From an uncultured Ruminococcus sp. (GTDB lineage Bacteria > Bacillota > Clostridia > Oscillospirales > Ruminococcaceae): a stretch of DNA of 64,000 bases. The stretch is from the NCBI GenBank assembly GCA_910579955.1, contig CAJTWE010000003.1, positions 1 to 64,000 of the forward strand, in the 5' to 3' direction. A program made the translations under genes and the position numbers. The notes below the pieces were generated by a model. The model ran no database searches, was not told the DNA's origin, and was given only the letters and a program-made list of their open reading frames with translations. Position 1 is the stretch's first letter. Every line of letters starts with the position of its first letter. Of this stretch, positions 43,282 to 51,406 are shown one piece after another.

Positions 43282-44585
43282 GTGCACGCAGAACAGCAGT
43301 AAAACTGCTTTTACAGAGAGAAAAAACACAGGGTTATTCAAATCTGATGCTCAATAATGCTCTTTCTAAATCGGAGCTTGATGTGCGGGATAAAAGACTT
43401 TGTGCTGCTATTTGTTATGGTGTTCTTGAAAGACAGCTGACACTTGATTATATAATAAGAAAATACAGTAAAAAGCCACCTGAAAAGCTTGATAATGTTA
43501 TTTTGCAGATATTGCGCATAGGACTTTATCAGATTATGTATATGGATCAGATCCCTGATACGGCTGCTGTAAGTGAGAGTGTAAAGCTTACAAAGAAGTT
43601 TAGAAAAACTAGTGCCTCAGGCTTTGTTAATGCAGTGCTCAGAAGTTTTATCAGAGATGGTAAAAAAATAGATTATCCAGAAGAACCTGTGCAAAAGGTA
43701 TCTATTATGTATTCTGTCCCTGAGTGGATGGTAAAAAAGCTTTTTGATAGTCTTGGAGAAAATGAGACTTTGGGATTCTTTGAGGATGCTCAGGGTGTAC
43801 CGCCTCTTACCATAAGAAGAAATCCGCTTATTATAACAGAAGAGGAGCTTCTTTCAGAGCTTGCAGAATATGGAATAGAAAAGCATATCTGCGTTGCTGA
43901 TGCATATATTCTCAAAAATGGCGGCAATATACGAGAAAATGAAATTTTTAAAAAAGGCGGATTTCATGTTCAGGATATAGCCTCTCAACTATGTGCAATG
44001 GCACTTGATGCAAAGGAGGGCATGACAGTTCTTGATCTGTGTGCTGCTCCGGGTGGAAAGACATTTACAATAGCTGAACATATGAATGGCAAGGGTGAGA
44101 TCTATGCTTTTGACCTTTTTGAGCAGAGAGCAGGTCTCATTACAAAGGGCGCAGAGAGACTTCACCTTCAAAATGTATGTGCAAAACAAGGAGATGCCTC
44201 TGTGTATAATGAGGCACTTCCAAAGGCTGATAGAGTTTTGTGTGATGTGCCTTGTTCTGGAATAGGTGTAATAAGGCGTAAGCCAGAGATTCGATATAAA
44301 AGCGAAGAAGAGCTTAAAGATCTGTCTAAAATACAGACGGCTATTCTTGAAAATGCAGCACGTTATGTAAAACCGGGTGGAATATTGTTGTATTCGACTT
44401 GCACTATACTTAAAGAGGAAAACGAACAGGTAGCAGAGAAGTTTTTACTCAGTCATCCGGAATTTGAAGAAGTTCCATTGCTGCCGGAGCTTCACGAAAA
44501 ACTTTCAGGCAGCCGGATAACTCTTTTGCCGTCACTTTTTGGCAGCGACGGATTCTTTATGGCTAAGTTCAGACGTGTAAAATGA
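43278..44585 (+). CDS. rsmB: 16S rRNA (cytosine-967-C5)-methyltransferase
   Basis: 435 residues. N-terminal NusB-like RNA-binding domain (about 1-130) and a Rossmann methyltransferase domain with SAM motif 'VLDLCAAPGGKT', catalytic Cys in 'CDVPCSGIGVIRRKPEIRY' and the second Cys in 'LYSTCTI'. It methylates C967 of 16S rRNA. It overlaps yugP upstream by 4 nt; rlmN follows after 10 nt, reproducing the rsmB-rlmN-prpC-prkC order of B. subtilis. Confidence 0.95.
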   Translation: MSARRTAVKLLLQREKTQGYSNLMLNNALSKSELDVRDKRLCAAICYGVLERQLTLDYIIRKYSKKPPEKLDNVILQILRIGLYQIMYMDQIPDTAAVSESVKLTKKFRKTSASGFVNAVLRSFIRDGKKIDYPEEPVQKVSIMYSVPEWMVKKLFDSLGENETLGFFEDAQGVPPLTIRRNPLIITEEELLSELAEYGIEKHICVADAYILKNGGNIRENEIFKKGGFHVQDIASQLCAMALDAKEGMTVLDLCAAPGGKTFTIAEHMNGKGEIYAFDLFEQRAGLITKGAERLHLQNVCAKQGDASVYNEALPKADRVLCDVPCSGIGVIRRKPEIRYKSEEELKDLSKIQTAILENAARYVKPGGILLYSTCTILKEENEQVAEKFLLSHPEFEEVPLLPELHEKLSGSRITLLPSLFGSDGFFMAKFRRVK

Positions 44586-44595
44586 CGGAGGTTTT

Positions 44596-45627
44596 ATGGA
44601 GCGTATTGATATTCTATCACTTGGGTTTAATGAGCTTCAAGAGGAAGTTCAGCTCATGGGCGAGCCGAAATTTCGTGCAAAGCAGATCTTCTCATGGCTT
44701 CATGAAAAAAAGGTAACATCATTTGAAGAGATGACAACGTTATCTTTACAACTCAGGCAACGACTCGACGAAAAATTTTGTTTAAATCGACTAAAAATTG
44801 TAAAAAGACTTGCATCTTCAATAGATGATACTGTAAAATATCTATATCAGCTTCCCGATGGCAATTACATTGAGACTGTATGGATGGAATATCATCATGG
44901 TGTAAGCGTATGCCTTTCTACACAGGTAGGATGCCGTATGGGCTGTAAGTTTTGTGCTTCAACTATTGCAGGATATGTGAGGAATCTCACAGCAGGGGAA
45001 ATACTTCTCCAGATATATGAAGCAGAACGTGATATGGGCAGAAATATTGATAGTATTGTGCTTATGGGAATCGGAGAACCTCTTGATAATTATGATAATG
45101 TAATATCATTTTTGAAGATACTTTCTGACCCTAAGGGCAGATGCATGAGTAATCGTCATGTTACACTTTCAACCTGCGGAATAGTTCCGAGGATATATGA
45201 TCTTGCAGAAGATGCACCGGGCGTAACGCTTTCCATATCCCTTCATAGTCCTACAGATGAAAAACGAAGTGAGATAATGCCTATAAATAAGAGCTATAAT
45301 ATTTCACAGGTAATTGAGGCTGCAAAGAACTTTTTTAATAAAACAGGACGTCGTATAACATTTGAGTATGCCGTGATAGAAGGGGTAAACAGCGCTGAGA
45401 AGGATGCATCGGCTCTTGCAAGGCTTTTAAAGGGGATGCCGTGTCATGTCAATTTGATACCGGTAAACCCCATAACAGAAAGAAACTATCATGGAAGCAG
45501 AAAAACTGCGAAATTGTTAATGGAAAAATTGAGCAGCTTAGGAATAAATGCAACTGTCCGCCGAACACTCGGCAGTGATATAGAGGCTGCTTGCGGACAG
45601 CTTAGAAGAAACGCACTTGACAAATAG
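44596..45627 (+). CDS. rlmN: 23S rRNA (adenine-2503-C2)/tRNA A37 methyltransferase, radical SAM
   Basis: 343 residues. The radical-SAM cluster motif 'CRMGCKFCAST' follows 'VSVCLSTQVG'; 'GIGEPLDNYDNV' is the SAM-binding GGE-like motif and 'RRTLGSDIEAACGQL' holds the C-terminal methyl-carrying Cys. It methylates A2503 of 23S rRNA at C2, affecting decoding accuracy. GGAGG precedes the ATG. It lies between rsmB and prpC. Confidence 0.96.
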   Translation: MERIDILSLGFNELQEEVQLMGEPKFRAKQIFSWLHEKKVTSFEEMTTLSLQLRQRLDEKFCLNRLKIVKRLASSIDDTVKYLYQLPDGNYIETVWMEYHHGVSVCLSTQVGCRMGCKFCASTIAGYVRNLTAGEILLQIYEAERDMGRNIDSIVLMGIGEPLDNYDNVISFLKILSDPKGRCMSNRHVTLSTCGIVPRIYDLAEDAPGVTLSISLHSPTDEKRSEIMPINKSYNISQVIEAAKNFFNKTGRRITFEYAVIEGVNSAEKDASALARLLKGMPCHVNLIPVNPITERNYHGSRKTAKLLMEKLSSLGINATVRRTLGSDIEAACGQLRRNALDK

Positions 45628-45644
45628 ACACGGAGGTGAATGCA

Positions 45645-46379
45645 GTGCAGTATGCAGCGTATACCCATATAGGATGTGTTAGAGAAGAAAATCAGGATAG
45701 AGTTATCGTTCGCCCATATGGTGAATGTGTTCTGTCAGCTGTATTTGATGGTATGGGTGGTGAACGTGCTGGTGAGGAAGCCAGCCGTATTGCTGAGGAA
45801 GAATTTCTGTCACATTTCAATAAATCATACAGAGAGGGAATGGACCCTCATGCTTTGAGAAATCTTCTGATTTCATCAGTATCAGCAGCAAATTCCGTTA
45901 TATACACTACGGCAAGAATGAATTATAAAAATTTTGGAATGGGCACAACCTGTGTTGCAGCATTTGTGGATAAAAGAGGTATACATGTTGTAAATGTAGG
46001 CGACAGTAGAGCATATTATCTCGCCGGCGGTGAGCTAAAGCAGATAACTACTGATCATACTGTGGTAAATATGCTCCTTGAAAACGGTAGAATATCTTCC
46101 GCCGAAATCGCAAATCATCCTCAGAGACACATGCTTACAAGAGCAGTGGGAGTCGAAAAAACAGTGAGACCTGATTTTTTCAGGATTGAAAATGTAAGCG
46201 ATAATTTTTCAGTATTGCTTTGCTCAGATGGTTTATCAGGTTATTGCGGAAACGCTGAGCTTGAGCATGTTTTGGAACAGGAACTTTCGGCAGAAGAAAA
46301 GACAAATCAACTTATCAGTCTTGCACTTGATAAGGGCGGACGTGACAATGTATCGGTTGCTGTGATTATGCAGCCGTAA
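45645..46379 (+). CDS. prpC: PP2C-family Ser/Thr protein phosphatase (PrpC/Stp)
   Basis: 244 residues. PP2C motifs: 'GCVREENQDR', 'VFDGMGGERAGEEAS', 'VNVGDSRAYY', 'LLCSDGLSGY' and 'GGRDNVSVAVI', supplying the Asp metal ligands. It dephosphorylates targets of the PASTA kinase encoded next. Start: GTG 45636 lies within the GGAGGTG; the GTG at 45645 has 7-nt spacing and is used. The kinase gene follows 16 nt later, so the phosphatase and kinase are cotranscribed. Confidence 0.94.
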   Translation: MQYAAYTHIGCVREENQDRVIVRPYGECVLSAVFDGMGGERAGEEASRIAEEEFLSHFNKSYREGMDPHALRNLLISSVSAANSVIYTTARMNYKNFGMGTTCVAAFVDKRGIHVVNVGDSRAYYLAGGELKQITTDHTVVNMLLENGRISSAEIANHPQRHMLTRAVGVEKTVRPDFFRIENVSDNFSVLLCSDGLSGYCGNAELEHVLEQELSAEEKTNQLISLALDKGGRDNVSVAVIMQP

Positions 46380-46395
46380 TATAAAGGAGGCTATT

Positions 46396-48522
46396 ATGGA
46401 TAAATTGATAGGCAGTCGTCTGGATGGCAGATATGAGATCACTGAGCTTATCGGTGAAGGCGGCATGGCAGAGGTCTATAAGGCACATGATGTACTTGAT
46501 AATAAAGAAGTTGCTGTAAAAATATTGAGAAAAGAATTTGCAAAAAGTGAGGAATTTCAGCGCAGATTTCGTAATGAATCAAAGGCTATAGCAGTCCTTT
46601 CGCATCCGAATATTGTAAAAGTTTATGATATGTGCTTTTCTGAGAAGATGCAGTACATTGCAATGGAATATATAGATGGCATTACACTTAAAGATTATAT
46701 AGACAGTGAGCATGTGCTTAACTGGAAGGATGCTGTGCATTTTATTATACAAATTTTGAGGGCGCTTCAAACTGCTCATAATCGTGGAATCGTACATCGT
46801 GACATAAAGCCTCAGAATATTATGCTGCTGACAGATGGAACTATCAAAGTCATGGACTTTGGTATTGCCAAATTTGCCCGTGAAGAGAGCATGACCGCTA
46901 CAGATCAGGCTATAGGAACAGTTCACTATATTAGTCCGGAACAGGCAAGAGGCGATGTTACAGATGAAAAGAGCGATATATATTCCGTAGGCGTTATGTT
47001 CTATGAAATGCTCACTGGTCAGAAGCCTTTTGATACGGACAATCCTATCTCTATTGCGGTTATGCATATGCAGAATGTAGCACGCCGTCCACGTGATATA
47101 AATCCAAATATTCCGTCGGGACTTGAAGAAATAATCATGCATGCCATGGAAAAGGATGCCGAAGTAAGATACCAGACTGCTACTGACATGATCCGTGACA
47201 TTGAAGCATTTAAGAATAATAATCAGATCGTTTTCGGTTACTATCGTGTTCCGCAAAAGCAGCCTGTACAGTCTGAAAGAAGATATACGGAAGCACCAGT
47301 TCGTGAAACAGTTCCGCCTGTGAATAATTCTAAGAATCAGCCGGAATATTACGATAATGAAGAATACGATGCTTATGAAGATGATGATTACGAGGATTAC
47401 GAAGAAGAACCACAGAGACAGAAGTCAATGATGGTTCCGATACTGACATCTGTAACAATAGTAATTGTCGTAGTATGTGCTGTTATTGTAGTAGCTATAA
47501 TTGCAGGAGCGTGGCGTCCGGGCAGCGATAAGCTTACTACCATTCCTGATCTCGTTGGCATGCAGTATACAGATGCTGTTAAAATCTATGAGGATAGCCT
47601 TGTTCTTAATATTGAAAAGGAAACTTACAATGATAAATATGCCGAAGGCGTTATTTTTGACCAGAGCATATCTGCCGGACAGGAAATAGAGCGTGATGCT
47701 GACGGCAAGATTCGTATGGCTATTGCTGTCAGCCTTGGAACACAAAAATATACGGTTCCGGATGTTGCTAACTTGGACGAAAGCGAAGCTGTAGCAACTC
47801 TTGAAGGGCTTGGATTTAATGTGCGAAAAGTCTCAGAAGAAAGCACTATGGAAGACGGCTTTGAAAAGGGTAAGGCAATGAGAACAGAACCTAAAGCAGG
47901 TACGGAAGCGCAGGCAGGACAGACTATAGTTTTGTATATTAGCGAAGGTATTGCTGTTGAGGAAGTAAAAGTTCCAGATCTTGTGGGCAAGACGCTTAAA
48001 GAAGTTGAGGTAGAAATAGCTCACCTGAATCTTAAGCTTGTTGTTGAAGAGGTTGATTCAAACGAAGATAAAGACGTTATTATTGAGCAGGATATTGAGC
48101 CTGATGAAATAGTAATTTCAGGAACTGAGATTCATGTTAAGGTCAGCAACGGTGTTGCACCAGAGGGTGAGGTTGCATTTGGTTTGTACTTGCCATCTTT
48201 TGCAAGAGGAAAATACAATCTTGATTTCTCTATAAACGGTGAGATCGTAAAGTCTCAGGCGTTTGTGGCAGAAAATACTATTGATGGAATGGTTGTTGTA
48301 TCAATAGTGGATAAGGGAATAAAACAAGTTGTTGTAACAATAACAAATACTCAGACAGGTTTAACTGCACGACTTGGCACGTATAATTTTGATTTTGCAA
48401 ACAATAACTTTAGCGCAATTTCGGAAGATATAGATGGTGGTTTTGCAGCAGTAACTGCTCAGGAAACCGCTCCTCCTCCGGTTGCTACTGAAATTGTAAC
48501 TGTGACATCTATTGTTGAGTAA
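46396..48522 (+). CDS. prkC: PASTA-domain Ser/Thr protein kinase (PrkC/StkP-like)
   Basis: 708 residues. Kinase domain (about 11-275): Gly loop 'GEGGMAEVY', K42, 'HRDIKPQN' (D136), DFG at D154. It is followed by an acidic Tyr/Asp/Glu-rich juxtamembrane stretch (about 315-340), a transmembrane helix (about 345-370) and three PASTA repeats (about 376-450, 451-521, 523-591). A beta-rich tail with a Thr-rich end finishes the protein. It senses muropeptides or lipid II outside and controls growth, wall synthesis and spore germination in relatives. The roughly 115-residue tail beyond the PASTA repeats is longer than in B. subtilis PrkC and has no family that I recognise. Confidence 0.96.
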   Translation: MDKLIGSRLDGRYEITELIGEGGMAEVYKAHDVLDNKEVAVKILRKEFAKSEEFQRRFRNESKAIAVLSHPNIVKVYDMCFSEKMQYIAMEYIDGITLKDYIDSEHVLNWKDAVHFIIQILRALQTAHNRGIVHRDIKPQNIMLLTDGTIKVMDFGIAKFAREESMTATDQAIGTVHYISPEQARGDVTDEKSDIYSVGVMFYEMLTGQKPFDTDNPISIAVMHMQNVARRPRDINPNIPSGLEEIIMHAMEKDAEVRYQTATDMIRDIEAFKNNNQIVFGYYRVPQKQPVQSERRYTEAPVRETVPPVNNSKNQPEYYDNEEYDAYEDDDYEDYEEEPQRQKSMMVPILTSVTIVIVVVCAVIVVAIIAGAWRPGSDKLTTIPDLVGMQYTDAVKIYEDSLVLNIEKETYNDKYAEGVIFDQSISAGQEIERDADGKIRMAIAVSLGTQKYTVPDVANLDESEAVATLEGLGFNVRKVSEESTMEDGFEKGKAMRTEPKAGTEAQAGQTIVLYISEGIAVEEVKVPDLVGKTLKEVEVEIAHLNLKLVVEEVDSNEDKDVIIEQDIEPDEIVISGTEIHVKVSNGVAPEGEVAFGLYLPSFARGKYNLDFSINGEIVKSQAFVAENTIDGMVVVSIVDKGIKQVVVTITNTQTGLTARLGTYNFDFANNNFSAISEDIDGGFAAVTAQETAPPPVATEIVTVTSIVE

Positions 48523-48546
48523 GCTTATTGATAAGAGGATGAGAAA

Positions 48547-49431
48547 ATGAAACAGGCTGACGCTATCAGTGTGCAGCATGGCAGAATTTTATCATGTGTA
48601 GGAGGACTCTATACTGTAGAGTCCTCTTCCGGTATAACTGCCTGCAAAGCACGTGGAGTATTTAGAAATCAGGGAATAACGCCCTATGCAGGAGATATGG
48701 TGACATTTAAGAACGGCGTAATAAACGAAGTTCTTCCAAGAAAAAACAGCATTATAAGGCCACCGCTCGCCAATCTTGATAGATTGTTTTTTGTGGTATC
48801 GCTTTGTAAACCAGTGCCAAATTACCTTCTTCTTGATAAATTTATTGCTGTTGCAAGATATAAGAATATTGAGCCGGTAATAGTAATTACAAAGACGGAT
48901 ATTGGATCGGATAAGGAAATACGCAGTATATACGAAAATGCAGACCTTACTGTGATTTCTGTTAATTACGATAGACCGGAGACTATAGAAGCTGTAGCGT
49001 CACTTATAGAGGGAAAAATAAGTGCCTTTACAGGAAATACCGGAGCAGGCAAGTCAACTCTTCTTAATCATATTGCACCGGAACTTAATATTCCTGTAGG
49101 TGAAGTAAGCGACAAGCTAGGGCGTGGAAAGCATACAACAAGAACGGCATCGCTTTATCCTATACTTGGAGGATATATTGCAGATACTCCGGGCTTTTCT
49201 ACATTTGAAACAGAACAGTACGCTGTTATGAAAAAAGAAGAAATAGCAGATTATTTCCCTGAATTTGCACCGTTTTTAGGAAAGTGCCGTTTTGCGGACT
49301 GTGCCCATATATGTGAAAAGGGATGTGCTGTACTGGAAGCCGTAAATGAAGGCAAGATCGAAAAGCTTCGTCACAATTCCTATGCAGTTATGTATGAGGA
49401 AGCCAAACTTAGGAAGGATTGGGAAAAGTAG
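48547..49431 (+). CDS. rsgA: Ribosome small-subunit biogenesis GTPase RsgA
   Basis: 294 residues. OB domain, then a circularly permuted GTPase with G4 'VITKTD', G1 'GNTGAGKST', 'GRGKHTTR' (G2) and G3 'DTPGFS', and a C-terminal zinc-binding motif 'CRFADCAHICEKGC'. It checks late 30S assembly and stops at the mRNA channel. B. subtilis has rpe between rsgA and thiN; it is missing here. A 10-bp perfect hairpin lies inside codons 19-27. Confidence 0.96.
   Translation: MKQADAISVQHGRILSCVGGLYTVESSSGITACKARGVFRNQGITPYAGDMVTFKNGVINEVLPRKNSIIRPPLANLDRLFFVVSLCKPVPNYLLLDKFIAVARYKNIEPVIVITKTDIGSDKEIRSIYENADLTVISVNYDRPETIEAVASLIEGKISAFTGNTGAGKSTLLNHIAPELNIPVGEVSDKLGRGKHTTRTASLYPILGGYIADTPGFSTFETEQYAVMKKEEIADYFPEFAPFLGKCRFADCAHICEKGCAVLEAVNEGKIEKLRHNSYAVMYEEAKLRKDWEK
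48600..48628 (+). other. Strong intragenic hairpin near the rsgA start
   Basis: GAGGACTCTA (48602-48611) and TAGAGTCCTC (48617-48626) form a perfect 10-bp stem with loop TACTG, extendable by a G-T and an A-T pair. It begins 55 nt after the rsgA start. No T-run follows, so it is not a plain terminator. Confidence 0.65.
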
Positions 49432-50054
49432 TGGGAAAGACATGTGTTATTCTGGCAGGCGGATATCTTGATGTCAGAACGATTTTCATTCCTGAAAATG
49501 CAATTGTTATATGTGCAGACAAAGGCTATCTTGCTGCAAAAGAGCTTGGACTTGACAATGTACTTGTTCTGGGGGATTTTGATTCATTAGGTTTTGTTCC
49601 GAATAGTCCTGATGTTCAGCTGTATCCTTCTGAAAAAGATGATACGGATACACTGCTTGCCGTAAAAGAAGCTTTAAAAATGGATGCGTCTGAAATATTT
49701 ATTTACGGAGCACTTGGTGGACGAATTGACCATACTTTCGCCAATATACAAACGCTCATGTTTATTGCAGAAAATGGAGCGTCTGGAACTCTTATTGGTG
49801 ATAATAACAGAGTTACACTTCAAATTGCAAATACTTGTAAGCGCTATAAAAAACGTGATGGATATTATTTTTCTGTTTTTTCGTATTCTGAAAAAAGTAT
49901 AGGAGTGAGTATCAGCGGTACAAAATACACGCTCTCTGATGCCGTACTTACAAACAACTATCCTTTGGGGGTAAGTAATCACATAGAAAATGATTATGCG
50001 GAAGTATCTGTTGGAAATGGATGCCTTCTTATAATTGAGTCAAAAGAAACCTGA
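49431..50054 (+). CDS. thiN: Thiamine pyrophosphokinase
   Basis: About 207 residues. 'VILAGGYLDVR', 'ICADKGYLAAKELG', 'LGDFDSLG', 'YPSEKDDTDTLLA' and 'YGALGGRIDHTFANIQ' are the catalytic TPK motifs. It converts thiamine to thiamine diphosphate. The GTG at 49431 overlaps the rsgA TAG by one base, with AGGAAGGA 12 nt upstream; a TTG at 49419 directly abuts that site and is less likely. It holds the same position as in B. subtilis, followed by spoVM. Confidence 0.93.
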   Translation: MGKTCVILAGGYLDVRTIFIPENAIVICADKGYLAAKELGLDNVLVLGDFDSLGFVPNSPDVQLYPSEKDDTDTLLAVKEALKMDASEIFIYGALGGRIDHTFANIQTLMFIAENGASGTLIGDNNRVTLQIANTCKRYKKRDGYYFSVFSYSEKSIGVSISGTKYTLSDAVLTNNYPLGVSNHIENDYAEVSVGNGCLLIIESKET

Positions 50055-50209
50055 ACCAAAAGTACTCATCCTGAATAGAATGAAAGGAACGTATATTTTT
50101 TAGGCATTACCGGATGTTTCTGATGAATGTATAAAACTATCAGCTTAAATAAAATGGTACTGCCTTAGAACATATCTGACATTGGTGTCAGTCTGAGGAG
50201 GGATTACAG

Positions 50210-50299
50210 ATGAAAATCGTAGTCGTAAAAAGTCCGAAGATATTGTCAGGAATATTCAGGATAATATTCAGAATAAAACGTGAACAGCCTGACGCATAA
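50210..50299 (+). CDS. spoVM: Stage V sporulation protein M (SpoVM) microprotein
   Basis: 29 residues beginning MKIVVVKSPKILSGIFR, against B. subtilis MKFYTIKLPKFLGGIVR (from memory): the same length class, Pro9-Lys10 kept, amphipathic helix with basic face. SpoVM marks positively curved membrane of the forespore and recruits SpoIVA. AGGAGGG sits 9 nt before the ATG. Position directly after thiN is the conserved Firmicute location. Upstream, 50055-50209 holds only a small dyad CTGACA-TTGG-TGTCAG (50176-50191). The gene is followed by its own terminator. Confidence 0.9.
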   Translation: MKIVVVKSPKILSGIFRIIFRIKREQPDA

Positions 50300-50308
50300 T
50301 TGTGACAC

Positions 50309-50347
50309 AGGGATTGCTGAGAATTAGTTCTCATGCAATCCCTTTTT
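50309..50347 (+). terminator. Terminator after spoVM
   Basis: Stem AGGGATTGC+TGAGAA / TTCTCA+GCAATCCCT with one bulged T and a TTAG loop, followed by T4G. Very stable; begins 10 nt past the spoVM stop. Confidence 0.92.
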
Positions 50348-50384
50348 GCATAGTCTTATATTAACTTTATATTGAGGTGAGACT

Positions 50385-50729
50385 ATGGATACAGATAATA
50401 TTAAAAATAATGATAAGGAAAATGCTAAGGAAGAAAGTACACTTAGTACTAGTACTGCTCCGTTTGTTCAGGAGCTTTCAGAACCTAGTGAAGATATGAT
50501 ATTTTTAGACAAAAGCAAACCAGACAGAAAGAAAAGCTCTGGCGATGACGTTATGCTCACTCAGTGTATACTATGTCTTATGCTTGCTCTATCTGTTTTT
50601 TTGCTTAAATTTATAAGTGATGACTTTCAGGGAGAATTACTGTCGATTTATAATGAAAAAACAAGTGCGCCGGCAGCTCCTTTTATAGTAAAAATAATGG
50701 AGACGATTGAAGCGTGGTTTAAAGGATGA
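50385..50729 (+). CDS. Small single-pass membrane protein, partner of the site-2 protease
   Basis: 114 residues: an acidic, Ser/Thr-rich N-terminus (1 to about 55), one transmembrane helix (about 59-76, 'LTQCILCLMLALSVFLLKF') and a short outer segment. I recognise no family. It overlaps the SpoIVFB-like protease gene by 4 nt and follows spoVM. The topology and pairing recall SpoIVFA, which holds SpoIVFB in the forespore membrane, but the M23-like domain of SpoIVFA is absent. The SpoIVFA-like role is inference. GAGGTGAG precedes the ATG. Confidence 0.75.
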   Translation: MDTDNIKNNDKENAKEESTLSTSTAPFVQELSEPSEDMIFLDKSKPDRKKSSGDDVMLTQCILCLMLALSVFLLKFISDDFQGELLSIYNEKTSAPAAPFIVKIMETIEAWFKG

Positions 50730-51298
50730 TAAGCTTTCGCTTTTGGGGTATATGTATTCATGTAGAATTTGGATTTATTGCAGTATGTGCGCTTTTATCG
50801 GCTGTAGGTAATGCTAATATTTTAGCATATGGTTTTTTTGCTGTTATCCTGCATGAATTTACACACCTTGCTGTAATGACACTTTTTGATATGAAAGCAG
50901 AGAGCATAACATTTCATAGCTGCGGAATACGTATTTGTCCAAAGAAAACTCTGTGCGGTTACAGGCAGGAGTTTATAATGCTTTTGGCAGGACCTTTTGC
51001 AAATATAGCTGCATGGGCGCTTATATCATGCTTTTCAGAAAATAATGCTCTTGCACAGGCACAGCTTATACCGGGAATACTTAACTTGCTGCCATGTCGT
51101 TTTCTTGATGGTGGTGCTGCTCTCTGCGCAGCATTAGCAATGACTAAAATAGAATTTTCATTAGGTGAACGTATCCTTAGGTCGATTTTTATTTTTACGC
51201 CTATAGTTCTTATAGTGTTTGGTTTTTTCTTTGGAATAACTAATTTTACATATTATGCACTTATGTGTTACCTTTTATTTGCGGAATTTTTCAGATAG
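50726..51298 (+). CDS. Site-2 protease, SpoIVFB-like (M50)
   Basis: 190 residues with about five helices. Zinc motif 'LHEFTHLAVM' (HExxH, about residue 44) and the second metal site 'NLLPCRFLDGGAAL' (NxxPxxxLDGG, about 125-138) are intact. It is a compact form like SpoIVFB, which cleaves pro-sigma-K; other intramembrane substrates are possible. Its ATG overlaps the upstream small membrane protein (ATGA). Together with spoVM this suggests sporulation genes, although neither sigma-K nor its pro-sequence is in view. Confidence 0.86.
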   Translation: MISFRFWGICIHVEFGFIAVCALLSAVGNANILAYGFFAVILHEFTHLAVMTLFDMKAESITFHSCGIRICPKKTLCGYRQEFIMLLAGPFANIAAWALISCFSENNALAQAQLIPGILNLLPCRFLDGGAALCAALAMTKIEFSLGERILRSIFIFTPIVLIVFGFFFGITNFTYYALMCYLLFAEFFR

Positions 51299-51346
51299 CT
51301 GTTGATTATTTCTCGGATTTGTAGTACAATATAAGTATAATATAAG

Positions 51347-51394
51347 AAGCTGCTGTTATTATTTCTATGAGTGATTTTGTTATAGCAGCTTTTA
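51347..51394 (+). other. Hairpin between the site-2 protease and radical-SAM genes
   Basis: AAGCTGCT (51347-51354) and AGCAGCTT (51384-51391) with a 29-nt loop, followed by TTT. Possibly a weak terminator of the protease pair. Confidence 0.35.
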
Positions 51395-51406
51395 AGAGAA
51401 TAATAA

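Noticed and set aside
46579..47256. 225-codon minus-strand frame opposite prkC
   Set aside because: Antisense to kinase motifs with no start signal; shadow frame.
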